From the IMG/VR virus record IMGVR_UViG_3300025626_000030, positions 1 to 58,858 of that record: a stretch of 58,858 nt of DNA; one strand, 5' to 3'. This DNA comes from a virus. A model generated the notes under the pieces. It worked only from the letters and a program-made list of their open reading frames with translations, made no database searches and was not told where the DNA came from. The first letter of the stretch is position 1. Each line of letters starts with the position of its first letter. Made by a program: the position numbers and the translations under genes. Of this stretch, positions 1 through 10,500 are shown one piece after another.

Positions 1-885
1 ACCGCCCTGCTAGAAGCAAACGCTGCGGGTCTTGATCTGAACGCGCAAGCTATTGCAGACGCTCAACTAGATATTGACGCCTTAGTAGAGCAGGGTTCTT
101 CCACTCAAGACGCTGTTGCCGAAATTGCTGATCAGTTAGGCACTACCGCACAGGCTTTGGCTACAGCAATAGGGGGTATAGACACTGCTGTAGTGGGGGT
201 ATCTAGTGAGGTGCAGGCACTTTCCGAACTTATAGGTAAGCCTGCCAGTGCAATTACTGATACAGACATAGATTTTTACGCGGACTACTTAGCACAACAA
301 GAAGTACTTAGCGAGGCTGAACAGGCTTCTTTTGTTCCAACTGACCAACAATTGCAGTATGATGTTAACAATGATGGAGTCATTGATATTGCTGACCAAA
401 CTTTAGCAACTCAATCATTCCAAGGGCAAGACGTAGACCTAGCAGGTAAGTTTGCGGCAACGGGATTATATGCTGGGCAACAGGCGCTAGACGCTAGGTT
501 GCAAGACCAATTAGACTCCCAGCTTGAGTTTGAGCAGCAGCAAGCGTTAGAACGAGAGCGAGAGCTAGAACGAGAGCAAGCGTTAGAAGTACAACAGCAG
601 ATTGCCGCAAGTGCCTCGGTGGAAGCCGCGAACCAAGAGAAGTATGAAGAAGGGTTTAGACAGTTAGCGGCATCGAACGCCAGAGGGACTATCAAAACGA
701 ATAAAATGGGGCTAGCGGAGTTCGGCCCCCAATACGATTTTAAGTCTATCTTTGCGGATCAAAAGGACGCTTCGATGGCCATGACTCCCTACGGAGCTAA
801 CCAGCAAGGGTTTTTTGGTGCCAAAGCGGGCGGCAGGGTAGAGAGTGACACAGACAAATTGATACGATTAATTGGAGAACAGTGA
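1..885 (+). CDS. C-terminal end of a large virion-type protein (5' partial)
   Basis: Frame 1 is open from base 1 to the stop at 883-885. No start with a ribosome binding site is seen, so about 294 C-terminal residues of a gene entering from the left are visible. Residues 121-132 read DVNNDGVIDIAD, the spacing of an EF-hand or dockerin-type calcium loop. Residues about 175-205 are a Gln/Glu/Arg-rich probable coiled coil. The composition is rich in Ala, Gln and Asp, like the giant frame that leaves the window on the right, and both have calcium-type Asp motifs; they could be the two ends of one gene on a circular or permuted genome. The next gene starts on the stop codon (TGATG), so it is co-translated with the following virion genes. 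Function not recognised; a structural or tail-associated role is inferred from context only. Confidence 0.75.
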   Translation, partial: TALLEANAAGLDLNAQAIADAQLDIDALVEQGSSTQDAVAEIADQLGTTAQALATAIGGIDTAVVGVSSEVQALSELIGKPASAITDTDIDFYADYLAQQEVLSEAEQASFVPTDQQLQYDVNNDGVIDIADQTLATQSFQGQDVDLAGKFAATGLYAGQQALDARLQDQLDSQLEFEQQQALERERELEREQALEVQQQIAASASVEAANQEKYEEGFRQLAASNARGTIKTNKMGLAEFGPQYDFKSIFADQKDASMAMTPYGANQQGFFGAKAGGRVESDTDKLIRLIGEQ

Positions 886-2588
886 TGGGTTGGTATTCAG
901 ACACAGTAGATTTCCTTACGCCCGATGGTAGTAAGGTGGAAGAATTTTTTAATAGTGAAATTGTCGGCGGAGTTATACAAGGCGCTGCTGCTAATGAACT
1001 TAACAAATACTTCCAGCCAGACATACCCAAAGTAGGTTACCAAGGTAAGATACCTAACTTGCAGGCCGTACGCGAACGCGTGCCTATGCAACAACCTACA
1101 GAAGGACAGCCTGCCCGTAGACCCGGCGAAGCGGGACGTAGGTACTTCTCTGATGTGCAGTATGCAACACGCCCCAAACAAGAAACTCAGACAGTAGAAG
1201 AAGCACAAGCTAAAGCAAGGGCACAAGCAAACGATCTTGCAGGGATTGTCCCTGAACCCCAGACACCGGCTGGCAATGCCCAGTTTGACAATATTAATAC
1301 TGGTTTTGCTGCGGGTGGCATTGCCTCTGCGCATAATGGCTACTACCTAGGTGGTAAGACTGATGGCATGGCTGACGATGTGCCAGCAAGCATTGATGGT
1401 AAGCAAGAAGCCCGTCTGAGTGACGGTGAGTTCGTTATCCCTGCTGACGTAGTAAGTCACCTAGGCAACGGTAACTCTGATGCAGGTGCAGACCAGTTGC
1501 ACGGTATGATGAACAATGTACGTATGGAACGTACGGGTAACCCAGAGCAAGGTAAACAAATAGACCCTAACAAGTTTATGCCTACTATGGCTCAAGGCGG
1601 AATTGCACAGGCGTATAACAACGGCGGCTCTGTCTATAAAAACTATAGCCCCAAAACTAACTTCGCGGATGGTGACCCTGTAGTAGGCGGAGAAGGCGCG
1701 GGAACAGTAGACCCCAACGCAACGATCGGGCAAGTCGCGGGTACAGAATCCTCCCTTTCTAACTGGGCGGGGGACTACGTAGTTGACTTACTAGGACAAG
1801 GCAAGGCGCTGGGCAATCAAGAGTATCAAGCCTACGAAGGCCCGATTAGCGCAGGGGCATCCGATCTTCAAGATCAGGCGTTTACTGGGGTTGGTAGCTT
1901 AGACCAAGGGACAATGGGCGTCCAAGATTTCACTGCCGCAGATGCTACCGCAGGTATGAACCCGTACTTGATGGCCTCCCTCAACCCTCAACTAGATGAG
2001 GCTCGTCGTCAGTCAGAGATAAGTCGCGTTGCTAATGCGGGCCGCATGACTAAAGCGGGTGCCTTTGGGGGTTCTCGTCAGGCTCTTATGGATATGGAAG
2101 GCCAACGCGGGTTACAAGCTAACCTAGCGGACATAACGGGCAGGGGTTATAAAGATGCGTACGACGTAGCAAGAGATCAGTTCAACAAGACTCAAACCGC
2201 ACGTAACGCCTATGGCTTTGATGTACTTAACGAGCAGCAGGAAGCAGGTGCAACCCAGCGCGGTATCGAGTCTGAAGGTATGGCCGCAGATTACGCGCAG
2301 TTCAGCGAAGAACGTCAGTTCCCCTACACGCAAGTGCAGTACATGAAGTCGTTACTACAAGGATTACCTTTGGAAGCGCAGACTCAAAGTTATATTGCCC
2401 CTAGCAGCGCAGCGCAGCTAGCCAATACAGCAAATACAATAGATGAACTCTATGGCGAGTACGGGCCGGGATCATCGACGCCTTTTAACGCGGCTATTTA
2501 CGGCAGCGCAACAGCTACGCAAATCCAAGCGGAGCAAGTAGCAAACCCGTCGATTACCAACGCGCAAATAAAAGCCAAGTACCCTTAA
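885..2588 (+). CDS. virion-associated protein with glycine motifs and ARLSDGEFVIPADVV motif
   Basis: A 567-residue protein. The ATG at 885 overlaps the previous stop (TGATG) and has GGAG eight bases upstream, so it is preferred over the GTG at 882. Around residues 176-190 lies ARLSDGEFVIPADVV followed by a small Gly/Asp-rich stretch, a motif I associate with tail-region proteins of many marine and soil phages. Two Gly-Gly segments (about residues 142-157 and 236-251) have the pattern AxGGIAxAxNxGY/GG, which recurs in several other virion genes here. The C-terminal half is Gln/Ala-rich and probably helical. It sits between the giant frame and another glycine-motif gene. The exact role is unknown; a tail or ejection-complex component is inferred. 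Confidence 0.7.
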   Translation: MGWYSDTVDFLTPDGSKVEEFFNSEIVGGVIQGAAANELNKYFQPDIPKVGYQGKIPNLQAVRERVPMQQPTEGQPARRPGEAGRRYFSDVQYATRPKQETQTVEEAQAKARAQANDLAGIVPEPQTPAGNAQFDNINTGFAAGGIASAHNGYYLGGKTDGMADDVPASIDGKQEARLSDGEFVIPADVVSHLGNGNSDAGADQLHGMMNNVRMERTGNPEQGKQIDPNKFMPTMAQGGIAQAYNNGGSVYKNYSPKTNFADGDPVVGGEGAGTVDPNATIGQVAGTESSLSNWAGDYVVDLLGQGKALGNQEYQAYEGPISAGASDLQDQAFTGVGSLDQGTMGVQDFTAADATAGMNPYLMASLNPQLDEARRQSEISRVANAGRMTKAGAFGGSRQALMDMEGQRGLQANLADITGRGYKDAYDVARDQFNKTQTARNAYGFDVLNEQQEAGATQRGIESEGMAADYAQFSEERQFPYTQVQYMKSLLQGLPLEAQTQSYIAPSSAAQLANTANTIDELYGEYGPGSSTPFNAAIYGSATATQIQAEQVANPSITNAQIKAKYP

Positions 2589-2612
2589 AATTTAAAGTTT
2601 CAGGAGATAGAC

Positions 2613-4565
2613 ATGTTAGAAGCAGGCGGCATAGACAAGCTAGTTAACCAGAAGGCAGACGCCTATCGGAGCAATCCGCAAGCGCTAAAGCAAAGATACT
2701 CTCAGAATCAAGAGTTGATGGACTTGCTCGCCATGCAAAAACTGAAGACTGAAAAAGAAACTGTCGCCCGTGACATGGCATTAAAAGCCGAACAGACTCC
2801 CGGCACCATCGCAGAGCAATACGAGCAGCAGCTAGTGTCTATGAACAAAGATCAAATGGCCCAGCAGACTGCGGGAATCCTTGGAGAACGTCAGAAAAAA
2901 GCCCAACAGAAGTCGCAAAGCATGGGCATGCCTCCCCAACAACCGCAAGGTCAACGCCCCCCTATGCCTCAAGGCGCTCCTCAAGGTATCGCTAGTCAAC
3001 CTCGCCCTAACATGCAAGGTATGGCACAAGGCGGTATTGTCGGTTATCAAGCAGGGGGGAAGCTAAGTAGGCGAGAACGAGCACTAAAAGCCTTGGGTAT
3101 TACCGAAGATGCTTTGGAGCGGATGTCTCCTGACCAGAAGAAAGTTGTTGAACAGCAGATACAAAGTGAATACGTAAAGCAACGTAAAGAGTTTACCGTG
3201 CCTGAAATGCCTATCTCTAAGGTGGTAAGAGAGGCGCAAGACCCCGAAATACAAGCTGCAAAGAGGGAAGATATTCGTAGGCGTATGAACCCTACAGCAG
3301 AAGAAAAAGCGCAAGATGGTCTGGGCAATCTCCTTGCCGATAAAGAGCTACTTGCAGGGGAAGAAGAAGATATGACGCGCATTGCCGCCGCTACCGCTAC
3401 CGCTCCTACTACTGCTCCTGCCGCTACCGCTGCTGCGCCTACTCCCGCTACTGATCCTACTACTGGGGGAGTTGCTACATTACCTGTCGATCCTTCCGCA
3501 GGGGTGAACGCAAACTTAGAGCGTGTTGGGCTGGATGTCGATAGCCTAACCGCAACGCCAGACACATCTGGAATAAGCAGAAAACAAGTAACCGAAGCTT
3601 TAGCAGGCACGGGTGTACTTGAGGGACTTAAAAAAGACATAGCTACAGACCCCGCTAAAGTACAAAAAGATGAAATCGCTAGAATGAGTTCTGATGATAA
3701 AGATGCAGGGGGCTTCGATAGAGCTGGACAAAAAGCAATGTACGATAAGTACTTAGGAGAGAAAGAAACACTAGATGCTAAGGCGTTGAGTCCTGCCGAA
3801 GTAGAAAAAAGACGTAGGCGAAAAGCTATCCAAGGATTTATGTCAGAGGGTACTAGCCGTGGTACAGGTATTGCTCAAGCTAAATTTGATGACGATCTTG
3901 CTAAAAGCAGGCAAGGGAGCATTCTTCAGCGTTTGAGCATCGAGAAGCAAGGCATGGACAACGATGTCAAGATAGCGACTGCTATAAACGAAGAGGCAGG
4001 TCGTGCTTTGGGTAGGGCTATGGATGCACGCTCGAAAGCAATGACTACCGTATCTAATCTCGCCGCTGACGACATTTCTATGTACAATGCAGAAGCCAAT
4101 AGAATGTACACGGCCAACCAAAATGGTATCAAGAACAAAATTGATGCTCTACGAGTAGATACTGAAGCTAGACTACAAAGTCTTATTCAAAGTCAAGCTA
4201 GCGCCGCCCAAATCGGCACGGAGATTGCCAGACTAGAGAAAGAAGGTACAGACTTACGCGAAGTATTCTTTGCCCAACTCGGGCCAGAAATTGCACAGCT
4301 ACGTAGCAAAGAACGTAGGGAGGGCTTGACGGGAGATGAAATTAAGTTGCTAGCAGGGTACGAAGCCCAGTTCCAGCAGTTAAAAGAAAAAACGCGTATG
4401 GATGATACCATTGACATGTACCGTAAGATGTTAAAACAAGAGCAGGGGGGTTACTCTAACCAGATAAAATCTGGCACAACGAGTACAACAGGCACGACGT
4501 CAGGTGCAACTTCTACTCAACAAGCTCAAGTAGCAGCAAAAGCAAACTCGTACATACAACCATAA
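2613..4565 (+). CDS. helical virion-associated protein with AQGGIVGYQAGG motif
   Basis: A 650-residue protein with a clear ribosome binding site (AGGAGA, six bases before ATG). The N-terminal 130 residues are Gln/Lys-rich and helical, followed by a Pro/Gln stretch and the motif AQGGIVGYQAGG (about residue 139), shared with the upstream gene. Residues about 256-295 are a low-complexity Ala/Thr/Pro linker. The remainder is charged and largely predicted helical, with long heptad-like segments (about residues 400-600), ending in a Ser/Thr/Gln-rich tail. It is followed 20 bases later by the 2103-residue gene. In short-tailed phages, large helical proteins at this place are often internal or ejection proteins; that role is an inference from position and composition. 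No enzymatic motif is seen. Confidence 0.65.
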   Translation: MLEAGGIDKLVNQKADAYRSNPQALKQRYSQNQELMDLLAMQKLKTEKETVARDMALKAEQTPGTIAEQYEQQLVSMNKDQMAQQTAGILGERQKKAQQKSQSMGMPPQQPQGQRPPMPQGAPQGIASQPRPNMQGMAQGGIVGYQAGGKLSRRERALKALGITEDALERMSPDQKKVVEQQIQSEYVKQRKEFTVPEMPISKVVREAQDPEIQAAKREDIRRRMNPTAEEKAQDGLGNLLADKELLAGEEEDMTRIAAATATAPTTAPAATAAAPTPATDPTTGGVATLPVDPSAGVNANLERVGLDVDSLTATPDTSGISRKQVTEALAGTGVLEGLKKDIATDPAKVQKDEIARMSSDDKDAGGFDRAGQKAMYDKYLGEKETLDAKALSPAEVEKRRRRKAIQGFMSEGTSRGTGIAQAKFDDDLAKSRQGSILQRLSIEKQGMDNDVKIATAINEEAGRALGRAMDARSKAMTTVSNLAADDISMYNAEANRMYTANQNGIKNKIDALRVDTEARLQSLIQSQASAAQIGTEIARLEKEGTDLREVFFAQLGPEIAQLRSKERREGLTGDEIKLLAGYEAQFQQLKEKTRMDDTIDMYRKMLKQEQGGYSNQIKSGTTSTTGTTSGATSTQQAQVAAKANSYIQP

Positions 4566-4585
4566 TAGAATAGGTACTTAGCGGT

Positions 4586-7500
4586 ATGGCCACTATCCAG
4601 CAACTAGAAGACGCGGTTGTACGCGCTCGCGCAGCGAATGATGACGCCTCAGTACAGTACTTACTCCAGCAAATTGAGGGGAAAAAAGCTTCCGAAGAGG
4701 TAGACATATCGGGTTACCGCCTTGCAGAAGAAGAAGAAGACTCAGGATTTTTCGAGAACATAGCTTCAGGTTTTGGCGCGGGTGTTGTTGGTGTAGGAGA
4801 AATGGCGTCTCTCGGTGCCGTTACAGCACTAGAAGAGGAAGCAGAGCTTGAAGCCCGAGAGAAAATACAAAGCGTTGCCTCCTCCCTCCGTCCCGAAGGC
4901 GGCGATCCAGACTCTTACGCATATAAAATAGCACAGGGTTTCGGTTCTGTTGCCGGTATAGCCGTACCTGCCGCTGCCGCTGTCTATGCTGGTGCCCCCA
5001 CCCTCGTTGCTACAGGTATTGCTGGCGCGTTAGGTGTAGGTGCCGCATCGGGTGAGGCTAGTGAACGTGCCCGCGCCGCAGGTTCTACCGAAGAAGAAAG
5101 GTCTTCCGCTGTCCTCCGTGCTGCTCCTATTGGCCTTCTCGAAGTATTACCTTTGAGTAGGTTTATTAAGGCTATTGACGTTCCTGTCTTAACCGACCTA
5201 GCAAATAAAATTGGCCCTGACGTTGTAGAGACTTTGGGACAGAAAGTACAAAGCGCCTTTGTATCTGGCGGGTTTGAAGCTGCGCAGGAAGCCGCGTCTG
5301 GAGTCTTGCAGAACCTTAACGAACAGCAATACAACGCCGCTGCCGAAACCTTTGGTGGGGTAGGCGAAGAAGCTACTATCGGTGGTATTGTAGGTGCAAC
5401 TCTTGACCTGCTATTGCCGGGGGGAAGCCGAGCGCGAGGTGTGAGTAGAGAAGACGCTAAAGCCCTGATAGACAGCGAGACTGAGAACGACGAGCAAAGG
5501 CAGCAAGCTGACGAGGCGTTTCTCCTACCCGCACTTCCTGAGACCGTTAACATACCCATGCCTGATGGCTCCCTACGTGAAAACGTGTCAATGGATGACC
5601 CTGACGCAATAGCGTATGTACGCGCCCAGAAAATGCAGGGCAGGGCTGAAACAGACCTAACCACGCAGAGAAAAACTGAACTCGAAGCTATACGTACCGC
5701 CCAAGATAAAGAACAAGGACTAGCCTCACTAGTTAGGGACGACGCGGCAGAACAAGCACGTAGGCAAACTGGCGACCTATTCCCACTAGAAAAAGCAACA
5801 GCAGAAAGAGAAGCTGCTAGAGTAGCTGCACGCGCACCCGAGGGTATGAGTGACGCCGAAATGGCTGATGCTATGGCCGAGCAAGACGCCGAGACCGAGA
5901 GAGCAAAGCGTCTGGAAGATGACGACCAGATAAAAGAACAGCCTGACATGGTAGCCCGCGCAGAAGACGAACAGATAAGGGACATGGAAGAGACGGCTGA
6001 GATTGAATCCATGCTCGCAGAAGACGCGGCTCAGGAAGCTAAAGACGCTGAAGAAAAACGTGCTATAGAGCAAGAGTATTCCATCTTGTTTGAAGGTAAC
6101 CTAGATGTTGCTGATGCAGAAGCGAGAGATGCCGCCGTAGCAACCGAAAACAGAGCAGCACTAGCGCAGCTAGAAGCGCAAGTTAAAGAGCGTGGGCCTA
6201 AACAAACCCAACAACAGCAGCCTCTAGGTGGTATGCAGAGTAAGACCGCTGCCAAGAGACAAGGCGTGAGGCGCGATGCTACCGTAACTGGAGCCGAAAG
6301 TGTTCCTACTTTACCAGAGCTACAACCGGTGTCGAAAGCAGTTACCCAGCAGCTAGAGGGATTAGGTATTGCAGTACCTGCTGTAACGACTAAAGCGGCA
6401 CCAAAAGCAAAAGTGGCACCAAAAGCAAAAGCGCCAGTGCGCGGTACCCCGCCAACCCCAGTGCCTGTTGATACCAGTACACAAGAAGCCGTTGCCGATA
6501 TAGGCGGGAATATTGAGTTCCCCACTGCCATACCCCGTGGCACGGAGTTTACCCAGCCTGCTGACGTAGAAGCTATAGACGCGCTGCTAACCAAGAAAGT
6601 AGCTCGTTCAGGGGACGAGAAGATTGCTCAAACTTACATTAAGAGGTTTAAGCGACCTGCCGATGCGTTTGAGGCTATAGCGTTTGAAATCGCAGAGAAC
6701 ACGCCTAAGTTCCGTGAACAGAAAGGTACTCCTACATCCGAGAAAGCTAAGTTTGCAGGTACTGGTGGAGCTAACACTAAAACTACATTGCAGTGGATAG
6801 AGAAGAACCTAAGCCCCGATGCTAAGGCTGAAATAGATCGCCGCGTAGTCGAGCAACAGAATAAGTCAGCCGATGTAGAGAAGGGTACGAAAGCTAGGGC
6901 TACTCAAGAACGAGAAGATACTAGGGTAAAGCAACGCGAAACTAAGATAGCGCAGGATGTAGATAAGGCCACCGCTGGTAAAGCTAAAGTAGTTGGTACA
7001 TCTACCCCGTCCAAGGTTACTCCAAAAGCCGAGCCTAGCCCTACTGCCCGTGCAGATAAAGCCGCTAAGAAAGAAGATATTGTCAAAGAAGCGGTGGAAA
7101 AAGTACAGGGTAAGGCTAAGACAAAAGAACCTCTTACTGAGGATATGTCTCCCGCACAACTACGTGAAAAGATTGCCAAGGATACTGCCTCGTTTGTCGC
7201 AGACGGCGGCATCATAGACGTACTGAACCTAGAACTTGATCCTAAAGTAGCGGTGGCCTTAGATGCTAACCTCCCCACCGCTGTTAAGGCGTTACTGAAG
7301 AAAGGGGATTTAAAAGGCGCATTACAGTCCCTTGCTAAGTCCTCTAAAAACAAACGTGTTAAGCAAATAGCCAGAGCGTTGGCTGAGAACACCGGTACCA
7401 CCAAAGTAGAGTTGGCTAACACCGCAGAAATCCAAAAACGTGGGTACGATACCAAAGGCGAAGATGTAGCCGGATTGTTTGACCCCGCCATTAACACAGT

Positions 7501-10500
7501 AATACTTAACTCTAATGTACCCCTCACGGTACATGCACTGCTACACGAGACTACACATGCCTCGACAATTAACGTCCTCAAAAACAAATCGCATCCGCTA
7601 ACCAAGCAGATGGAGAAGTTGTATAAAGACTCCAAGCCCTACCTAGGTACAGCGTACGGAACTAAAAACTTAAATGAGTTCATAGCAGAAGCGTTTAGTA
7701 ACCCTAAGTTCCAGCAAGAGTTGGCCAAAATAAACGTCAAGGGGGAACCAATCAGTGCTTTGGAGCGGTTTTATCAAGCGGTTACTAACTACGTACGTAG
7801 ACTTATCGGTATGGAAACTAGACCTACGGGTTCGGCATTAGAAGCGGCTGATGCGGCTATCATAGGTATGCTCTCCCCGAATATAACTACACGCGGCGGC
7901 GCTATGTATATGAAGTCTACGCCCAAAGGTGTAAAAGAAGTACTCCGAAGCATAGGTGCCACACAGAAAGCTATTAACGACAATGTATCTTCAAAAGACT
8001 TCGTGAAGAACGCGAAAGACTTTGTTACTGACATGAGTATAACTACCAAGGTTAAAAAGGTATTCTTTAAGCTGACAGGTTCACAGGCTTTAGGAGACAT
8101 AGCACGGACGATGGGTTTCAAGCAGGCGGGGCTTAGACTACATGACGCGTTTGAAAGCCAGATTGGTGACATCCGTAGGGCCGATGGACTGGTACAAAAA
8201 GCCGTAGATGCTACCGATGCGTGGATTAAAAAGCCTAGCGTGGGCATGGATGGATTAAACGTCCTAAACAGCCTAGTGTATAGTTCAGAGCATGGTGCCA
8301 CCATCTACCAAGTAGACCCTACTAAGCCTAGGAGTTACTACAAGGGCAAGAAAGCTGCGGCAGATAACAACATAGACTTAGTAGACATATGGGACGCGCA
8401 ACGTAAAGACTGGAACAAACTAACGGCTAACGGGGGGGACAAGATATTTACCCTACAGCGCGACGAGTATGGCCGTATGCACAAAGAACTAGTGAAAGCT
8501 ATCGAAGGGCAAATCGACGAGCTGGTCGGGACAGATAGTGCTAGTGGTAAGAAACTGAAGAAGCAGGTATACGAGCGTATGTTTGCGGCGGGTAACCTAG
8601 ACGTGTACTTCCCCCTAGTACGGGAGGGCAACTTTAAACTGTTCTTCAATGCCAAGATTAGAGACGCGGACGGTAATGTGCTGCGGACAGAGCCGGTATT
8701 TTTAATGTTTAATAGTAAGTCTGACCGTAACAATACCGAAGCGGCTTTAAAAGATGATCCCGATGTTGTTGGAGATATAGAAGCGTACGAGGGAACAACT
8801 TCTCGTGAGCGGTTTAACAACGCCCCCTCTGGATCGTTTGTTGCCGATGTACTAGACGTGTTAAAGGCCAGCAAAGTAGATCCCAAGGTGCAAGAGGAAG
8901 TCATGCGTTTGTTCATTGAGGCGCTACCTGAAAACTCATTCGCTAAGTCCCTTCAAAGACGTAAGAACACGTTAGGTTTTATAGCGGATACAAGAGTAGC
9001 CCTGAAGGACAAAGGTTTTGCTTTAAGTGCTCAAGTAGAGAAGATAAAAAACAGCGCGATAATACGTAGCATAGAAAACGAGATAGCCGAGATGAAAGCT
9101 CCAGAAGGGGGCAACCGCGAAACTTTTCAAGCTATGCAAGCAGAGCTTATCGAGCGGGCTATTTTCGCTAGGACTGGTGCTAAAGACAAACCTGCCGAAC
9201 AGTACTATAAATTGGCTAACCAAGTAGCGTTTATATATACCATCGGGTTTAACGCTTCGTCTGCAATTGTCAACCTGACTCAGGTACCTATGTTTGTAGG
9301 GCCGATGTTATCTGCTAAGTTTGGGGTTAAAGAAACCTATGCAGCTATGGCGCGTGCAAGCAAGTTCGTAAGTATAGATTCTAAGCTGTCTATGGATGAG
9401 TTCTACGATATTGCGGGGGAGGGTAGAAACCTTACTTTCACGGTAAAGAAATCCTTGATAAAGAAAATACGTGCTAACTCCACTGAGGCAGAAGCTAAGA
9501 CGAAGATAGCAGAACTGGAGAAGATAGCTCCGCTAGTTAAACTAGCTATGGGAAGAGGGCAGCTTTACAACACCCAACTCTCTGACGCGTTAGGTATTTC
9601 TGACGCGGGGCGTAGGGACAGTAAAAACCCTGCAATGCGTTTCCTAGACAATACGTCCGCGCTATCCGCAATTATGTTTAACACTGCGGAAAGATTTAAC
9701 CGACAGACCGCTATGGTAATGTCCTACAACCTAGCCCTAGACAAGATGACAGCGGACGGAAAAGCAGGTAAACAGTTTTACAGTTCTAAACAAGCTGGTT
9801 TTATAGACGTACCTAGTGACTCAGAGTCCATAGCGGCGCTAGCGGCTGAAGAAGCGTTATACCTAACGCAAGAAACAAACGGCGGTGCAGTACTAGAAAC
9901 CGCTCCGTCCCTTTCTCAGCAAGGTGTGGGCCGTGTAGCCTTAATGTACAAGAGTCACGGGCTACAGATGTACTACACTATGATTAAATCCGCTAAGTTA
10001 GCGGCTGACAACATGTATGGAAAGACCCCCAAAGAGTTAGAACTTAGAAATATGGCCCTAAAGCAACTTGCGGGAGTACATCTAACTGCGTTGTTCTTCG
10101 CTGGTGTGCAGGGTATACCTTTGTATGGCGCAGTCACTATGCTAGCGGACATGTTTTTACTCGACGACGAAGAAGATGATGCGGATACAGTAGTACGTAA
10201 GCATCTAGGGGAAGGGTGGTATAAAGGAGCCGTTGCTGAACTTACGGGAGTTGATATTGCCGGTCGGGTTCGGCTCACGGGTTTGTTACTACAGGAGAAC
10301 AGGTTTAACAAAGACCCGTCTCTCGAAGAGTCCATAGGTTTTGCTATAGGTGGCCCCGCATTAAGTGTAGCTGGTAGGCTACAGCGCGGTATGACTGATT
10401 TGGGTGAAGGTGAAGTGCAGCGTGGGATAGAAAACTTATTGCCCGCAGGAATAACTAACGTGTGGCGTAATACGATGGGCCGTTATGTCCAAGAGGGGGG

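Noticed and set aside
4984-6012. Long minus-strand frame inside the 2103-residue gene
   Set aside because: Serine/alanine-rich antisense shadow of an Ala/Glu-rich coding frame, with no ribosome binding site or domain.
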